This document shows, in pieces, positions 7,095 to 9,349 of a stretch of DNA of 9,349 bases. The notes under the pieces were generated by a model. The model was not told the DNA's origin. It made no database searches and saw only the letters and a list, made by a program, of their open reading frames with translations. Within the stretch, counting starts at the first letter, position 1. The number at the start of each line of letters is the position of its first letter. A program made the position numbers and the translations under genes. Source of the stretch: an uncultured Eubacterium sp. (GTDB taxonomy: Bacteria; Bacillota; Clostridia; Lachnospirales; Lachnospiraceae); contig CAJOOU010000187.1 of the NCBI GenBank assembly GCA_905236735.1, forward strand, positions 1 to 9,349, in the 5' to 3' direction.

Positions 7095-8345
7095 CTATTT
7101 ATAAAATTCTTCAAAAGCCGTGTAGCCCTCATTTGAAAGCTGCTCTTTCTGAAACTTTTTGTTTTTGTTCATTCTTGCCACAAGTATCTGTTTGCCTTCT
7201 GCTCTTTCTTTTTGAGCTTTTTTCATTATCTCCGAAAGATCCGGATATCCTTTTTCCACCAGATATGCTGTCTTTTCCGCCTCTCCCGGCACCTTAAATC
7301 CGCTTTCCGAAAGCAAAAGAATTATTCTCTCAAATCCGATTGAAAAACCGCAGGCAGGCACATCTTTTCCCGTGAAATTCCCGACCATCTTGTCATATCT
7401 TCCGCCGCCTCCGCAGCTTCCGCCAAACTCCGGCATGGCAATTTCAAAAATTGTACCTGTATAATAAGACATACCTCTTACCAAAGTAGGATCAAACACA
7501 AGTTTAAAGAAATCCCCCTTGGCTGCATTTACCGAAAGAGCTATTTCCTTCATACTTGTGGCAACCTCTTTTTCAAGATAACCTTCGAGTTTGGTGCCTA
7601 GATAATCTATAGCCTCAGAGACCTCAGTCATGTTTTCCATATCCTTAAACAGGCCGAGGTATTTTTCAGCAGACTCCTCACTGTATCCTGCCTCTTTGAG
7701 CTCTCTTTCGACTCCCTCCGATCCGATTTTATCCATCTTGTCAAGTATAATAAAAATACTGTCGTAATCTTTTTCATCAAAGCCGCAGTATGCAGCCATA
7801 GCCTTAAGTATTCTTCTTTCGTTGATACGAATTTCAAAGTCTTTAAATCCAAGCTTGCCGAGAGTGGTCGTTGTCGCGAGTATAAGTTCTATCTCCGCCA
7901 GATTTCCGGGCTCTCCTATTATATCTATATCGCACTGCATAAACTGGCGATATCTGCCTCTCTGCGGTCTGTCCGCCCTCCAGACATTTCCCATCTGGAG
8001 TGCCTTAAAAGGCGAAGGTAAATCATTGGCATGAGCCGAATAATACCTTACAAGCGGCACGGTAAGATCATATCTCATACCAAAATCCACCACCTGGCTT
8101 TCTTCCGTTGCCTCAGCCACATTGAGTTTCTCTCCTCTTTTAAGTACCTTAAAAATAAGCTTCTCGTTTTCTCCGCCCTGTTTATTGGAAAGATTTCCAA
8201 TATTTTCCATACACGGGGTCTCAATTGGAGTAAATCCGAAGCTTCTGTATGTTTCTTTGATTACGCCCTGGACATAATCTCTTATCTTCATTTCGTCGGG
8301 CATAATATCTTTCATACCCGTCACCGGTTTTTTTTGTAAAGCCAT
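7095..8345 (-). CDS. hisS: Histidyl-tRNA synthetase (HisRS)
   Basis: Cytosolic class II synthetase that charges tRNA-His. The 416 residues show motif 1 near FGFTPIETPCME (36-47), the RYDLTVPLVRYY segment (91-102), motif 2 VWRADRPQRGRYRQFMQCDI (121-140), the histidine-specific HisA motif LVRGMSYYTGTIFE (288-301, with Arg290) and motif 3 GFSIGFERI (333-341). The presence of the HisA motif and a C-terminal domain argues against the non-charging paralogue HisZ. The C-terminal anticodon-binding domain spans only about 62 residues (355-416), against roughly 90-100 in typical HisRS, and ends without the usual last strand segment. The aspS gene starts 18 bases later, so no displaced remainder follows. 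The HisA motif has Ser where Asp is common (RGMSYY versus RGLDYY). AGGAG lies 7 bases before the ATG. First gene of the probable operon. Confidence 0.96.
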   Translation of the reverse strand: MALQKKPVTGMKDIMPDEMKIRDYVQGVIKETYRSFGFTPIETPCMENIGNLSNKQGGENEKLIFKVLKRGEKLNVAEATEESQVVDFGMRYDLTVPLVRYYSAHANDLPSPFKALQMGNVWRADRPQRGRYRQFMQCDIDIIGEPGNLAEIELILATTTTLGKLGFKDFEIRINERRILKAMAAYCGFDEKDYDSIFIILDKMDKIGSEGVERELKEAGYSEESAEKYLGLFKDMENMTEVSEAIDYLGTKLEGYLEKEVATSMKEIALSVNAAKGDFFKLVFDPTLVRGMSYYTGTIFEIAMPEFGGSCGGGGRYDKMVGNFTGKDVPACGFSIGFERIILLLSESGFKVPGEAEKTAYLVEKGYPDLSEIMKKAQKERAEGKQILVARMNKNKKFQKEQLSNEGYTAFEEFYK

Positions 8346-8372
8346 CTTTTATCTCCTATCGCACTATTTTGT

Positions 8373-8402
8373 ATTGTACTATAAATTATACACATTTATC
8401 AA
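8373..8402 (-). promoter_or_regulatory. Putative promoter of the hisS-aspS-EAL-glyA operon
   Basis: On the minus strand TTGATA (8397-8402, five of six) and TACAAT (8373-8378, five of six) are spaced by 18 bases. Transcription would start near 8366, leaving a leader of only about 20 bases, too short for a T-box or other riboswitch. A second weaker candidate lies upstream: TTGACA at 8454-8459 with GATAAA at 8430-8435, also 18 bases apart. The AT-rich segment from 8390 to 8460 holds short direct repeats. Confidence 0.6.
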
Positions 8403-8468
8403 TATCATAAAAGCCAAAATTTAGCCCCATTTATCAAAACCTTTTGTCAGTTTTGTCAAACGAGAAAG

Positions 8469-8489
8469 CCCGGACTTTAAAAGTCCGGG
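8469..8489 (-). terminator. Palindromic terminator after the surface-protein gene
   Basis: A perfect 9-bp inverted repeat, CCCGGACTT and its complement, with a 3-base AT loop. It lies 21 bases beyond the stop of the surface-protein gene. On the minus strand the following CTTTCTCGTTTG is only moderately T-rich, so termination efficiency is uncertain. No plus-strand gene reads into it. It separates the surface-protein gene from the hisS promoter. Confidence 0.7.
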
Positions 8490-8510
8490 TCTTCTTACAT
8501 AATTATTTAT

Positions 8511-9349
8511 TTATCGGCTTTCTACTGTAACTGTCTTTTTCTTTGAAAATACCATTACTGCAGTACCAATTGCGGCAAGTACGACCATAAGAGGTGTGTA
8601 CGCATCTGTCATGATCATCTGACCTGACATATCCTCTGTGAATACAAAGGCAATAATTGCAAATACTCCTATTGCCGCAGCAAAAAGTCTTCTGAGTCCA
8701 AATCTCTTCAAAATGTTTCTTTCACCACTTATCATCTGTTCTTCAGTCTCATCATCTTTTTTACCCATGAAATATGATGCAAAAAGCATTGCTGTTTCTC
8801 CTACAAGAAGGAGAGTCATAATAAGGTTTATAAGCGCCCAGAATCCTCCGATTGCTGATGCAGCCGACTTTTCATCATCTATTGTCTGAGCATCTGCCTG
8901 TTCTTCCATTGCCGATGCAGCTGACTTTTCATCATCTATTGTCTGCACATCTGTTGCTCCTGCATTTTGAACTCCTGCAGCCTGAGCTCCCTGGATAGTG
9001 GTCTGTGTATTTACCGGAACAGCTGCTCCGTTTCCTGCAGCTCCGTTTCCTGCTGCTCCATTTCCGTTATCTTCCGGTGTATTACCGTTTACATCGTTAT
9101 CTGCCTGCTGAGTGTCACCGTTTGTCTGTGAATCATCAGTGTTATCTTCTGTATCCGTATTATCTGTATCACCGTTACCTGTGCTTCCGCCGTTGTTTGT
9201 TCTTCCGCCGTTACCTGTGCTTCCGCCGTTACCTGTGTTTCCGCCGTTACCTGTGTTTCCGCCGTTATCTGTGCTTCCGCCGTTGTCTGTACTTCCGCCG
9301 TTATCTTCGCTTCCGCCGTTATCTTCGCTTCCGCCGTTATCTTCGTTTT
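8511..9349 (-). CDS. Repeat-rich cell-surface protein, C-terminal part with three-helix membrane anchor (5' end outside window)
   Basis: The reading frame is open from the right edge to the TAA at 8511-8513, giving 278 visible residues with no start codon that makes sense. From N to C it shows nine-plus hexapeptide repeats of the type NGG-S/N-T/E-D/G, a Thr/Asp/Asn-rich linker, three GNGAA repeats, a 19-residue duplicated block around QTIDDEKSAASA, and then three membrane helices (encoded near 8769-8843, 8637-8687 and 8547-8600). Positive residues (KK, KR, RR, KKK) follow helix 1, precede helix 2 and follow helix 3. This places the repeats outside the cell and the SKKKTVTVESR tail inside. The FTEDMSGQMIMTDAYTPLM segment between helices 2 and 3 resembles C-termini I associate with large clostridial surface proteins (from memory, not checked). 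Likely an extracellular adhesin- or repeat-type protein held by this anchor; the functional N-terminal domain is not visible. Confidence 0.75.
   Translation of the reverse strand, partial: NEDNGGSEDNGGSEDNGGSTDNGGSTDNGGNTGNGGNTGNGGSTGNGGRTNNGGSTGNGDTDNTDTEDNTDDSQTNGDTQQADNDVNGNTPEDNGNGAAGNGAAGNGAAVPVNTQTTIQGAQAAGVQNAGATDVQTIDDEKSAASAMEEQADAQTIDDEKSAASAIGGFWALINLIMTLLLVGETAMLFASYFMGKKDDETEEQMISGERNILKRFGLRRLFAAAIGVFAIIAFVFTEDMSGQMIMTDAYTPLMVVLAAIGTAVMVFSKKKTVTVESR
8851..8953 (-). repeat. 57-bp-period duplication encoding a QTIDDEKSAASA block
   Basis: Two copies of a 46-base segment, 8851-8896 and 8908-8953, match at 42 of 46 positions and lie 57 bases apart, so the unit is 19 residues. Both encode QTIDDEKSAASA just before the first membrane helix. 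The low divergence suggests a recent in-frame duplication. Confidence 0.85.
9022..9066 (-). repeat. Three 15-bp repeats encoding GNGAA
   Basis: Units at 9022-9036, 9037-9051 and 9052-9066 share the plus-strand pattern gc-w-gctcc-r-tttcc-k and encode the pentapeptide GNGAA three times. They form part of the flexible extracellular linker. Confidence 0.8.
9183..9349 (-). repeat. 18-bp tandem repeats encoding NGGSxD-type hexapeptides
   Basis: Nine complete 18-base units (9183-9344) and a partial one run to the window edge, with plus-strand core TTCCGCCGTT. They encode NGG followed by S/N/R, T/E and D/G/N. Units nearest the edge are almost identical (three end in SED-coding sequence) while inner ones have diverged, as expected if expansion occurs on the outer side. 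Because the period is a multiple of three, changes in copy number keep the frame. Confidence 0.9.

Noticed and set aside
6019..7104. Long plus-strand open frames opposite aspS
   Set aside because: Low-complexity Ser/Leu-rich translations antisense to a clearly conserved synthetase, with no family resemblance.
7095..8345. HisZ (ATP phosphoribosyltransferase regulatory subunit) instead of HisRS
   Set aside because: The HisA motif, all class II motifs and a C-terminal anticodon-type domain are present, and aspS follows.
8946..8948. GTG start giving a 145-residue membrane protein
   Set aside because: The frame stays open through coding repeats to the window edge, and the GTG lies inside a duplicated coding block; the GGAG before it is part of Gly-Ala codons.
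9183..9349. CRISPR-like array
   Set aside because: The units are contiguous 18-base coding repeats without spacers, in frame with the surface protein.
1..9349. A new defence, mobile or biosynthetic system
   Set aside because: No transposase, integrase, nuclease, toxin-antitoxin or biosynthetic gene set is present; the genes are mostly housekeeping plus one signalling and one partial surface protein.

Overview
The window looks like chromosomal DNA of a low-to-moderate-GC Gram-positive anaerobe, most likely class Clostridia and probably Lachnospiraceae. The reasons are strong AGGAGG ribosome binding sites, an FMN-riboswitch-controlled ECF riboflavin transporter subunit (RibU), a Cys-rich FliB-type protein, a seven-helix/GGDEF-like/EAL protein, and a Gly/Asn/Thr-repeat surface protein with a three-helix C-terminal anchor. 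The family-level placement is inference. All genes except the first lie on the minus strand.

Layout from left to right: (1) a plus-strand flagellin lysine-N-methylase (FliB-like) gene, 28-1116, which meets ribU tail to tail so that the two stop codons share bases. (2) ribU, 1113-1724 minus, with a 350-base leader holding a putative promoter (2039-2067), a run of small GAA/TTC-triloop hairpins (1950-2033), an FMN aptamer (1827-1936) and an intrinsic terminator (1782-1811). (3) A tightly packed minus-strand cluster transcribed right to left: hisS (8345-7095), aspS (7076-5286), a seven-helix EAL phosphodiesterase gene (5262-3334) and glyA (3321-2077). Gaps are 12 to 23 bases with no terminator between genes, so an operon is likely. 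(4) A hisS promoter region (8346-8468), then a palindromic terminator (8469-8489) ending the next gene upstream. (5) The C-terminal part of a repeat-rich surface protein (8511 to the right edge, 5' end missing).

Functionally, hisS, aspS and glyA supply charged tRNAs and one-carbon units/glycine, which is ordinary housekeeping. The unusual member is the EAL gene: all catalytic residues for c-di-GMP hydrolysis appear intact, while its GGDEF motif is degenerate (GGARL). Its stop codon overlaps the glyA ribosome binding site, so translation of a signalling enzyme and of serine hydroxymethyltransferase may be coupled. RibU is a separate unit, switched off transcriptionally by FMN.

I see no clear undescribed multi-gene system, CRISPR array, mobile element or RNA gene other than the riboswitch. 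The best leads are the EAL gene inside a tRNA-synthetase/glyA operon, the hairpin cluster in the ribU leader, the modular repeat architecture of the surface protein, an altered active-site-adjacent motif in GlyA and a shortened anticodon-binding domain in HisRS.
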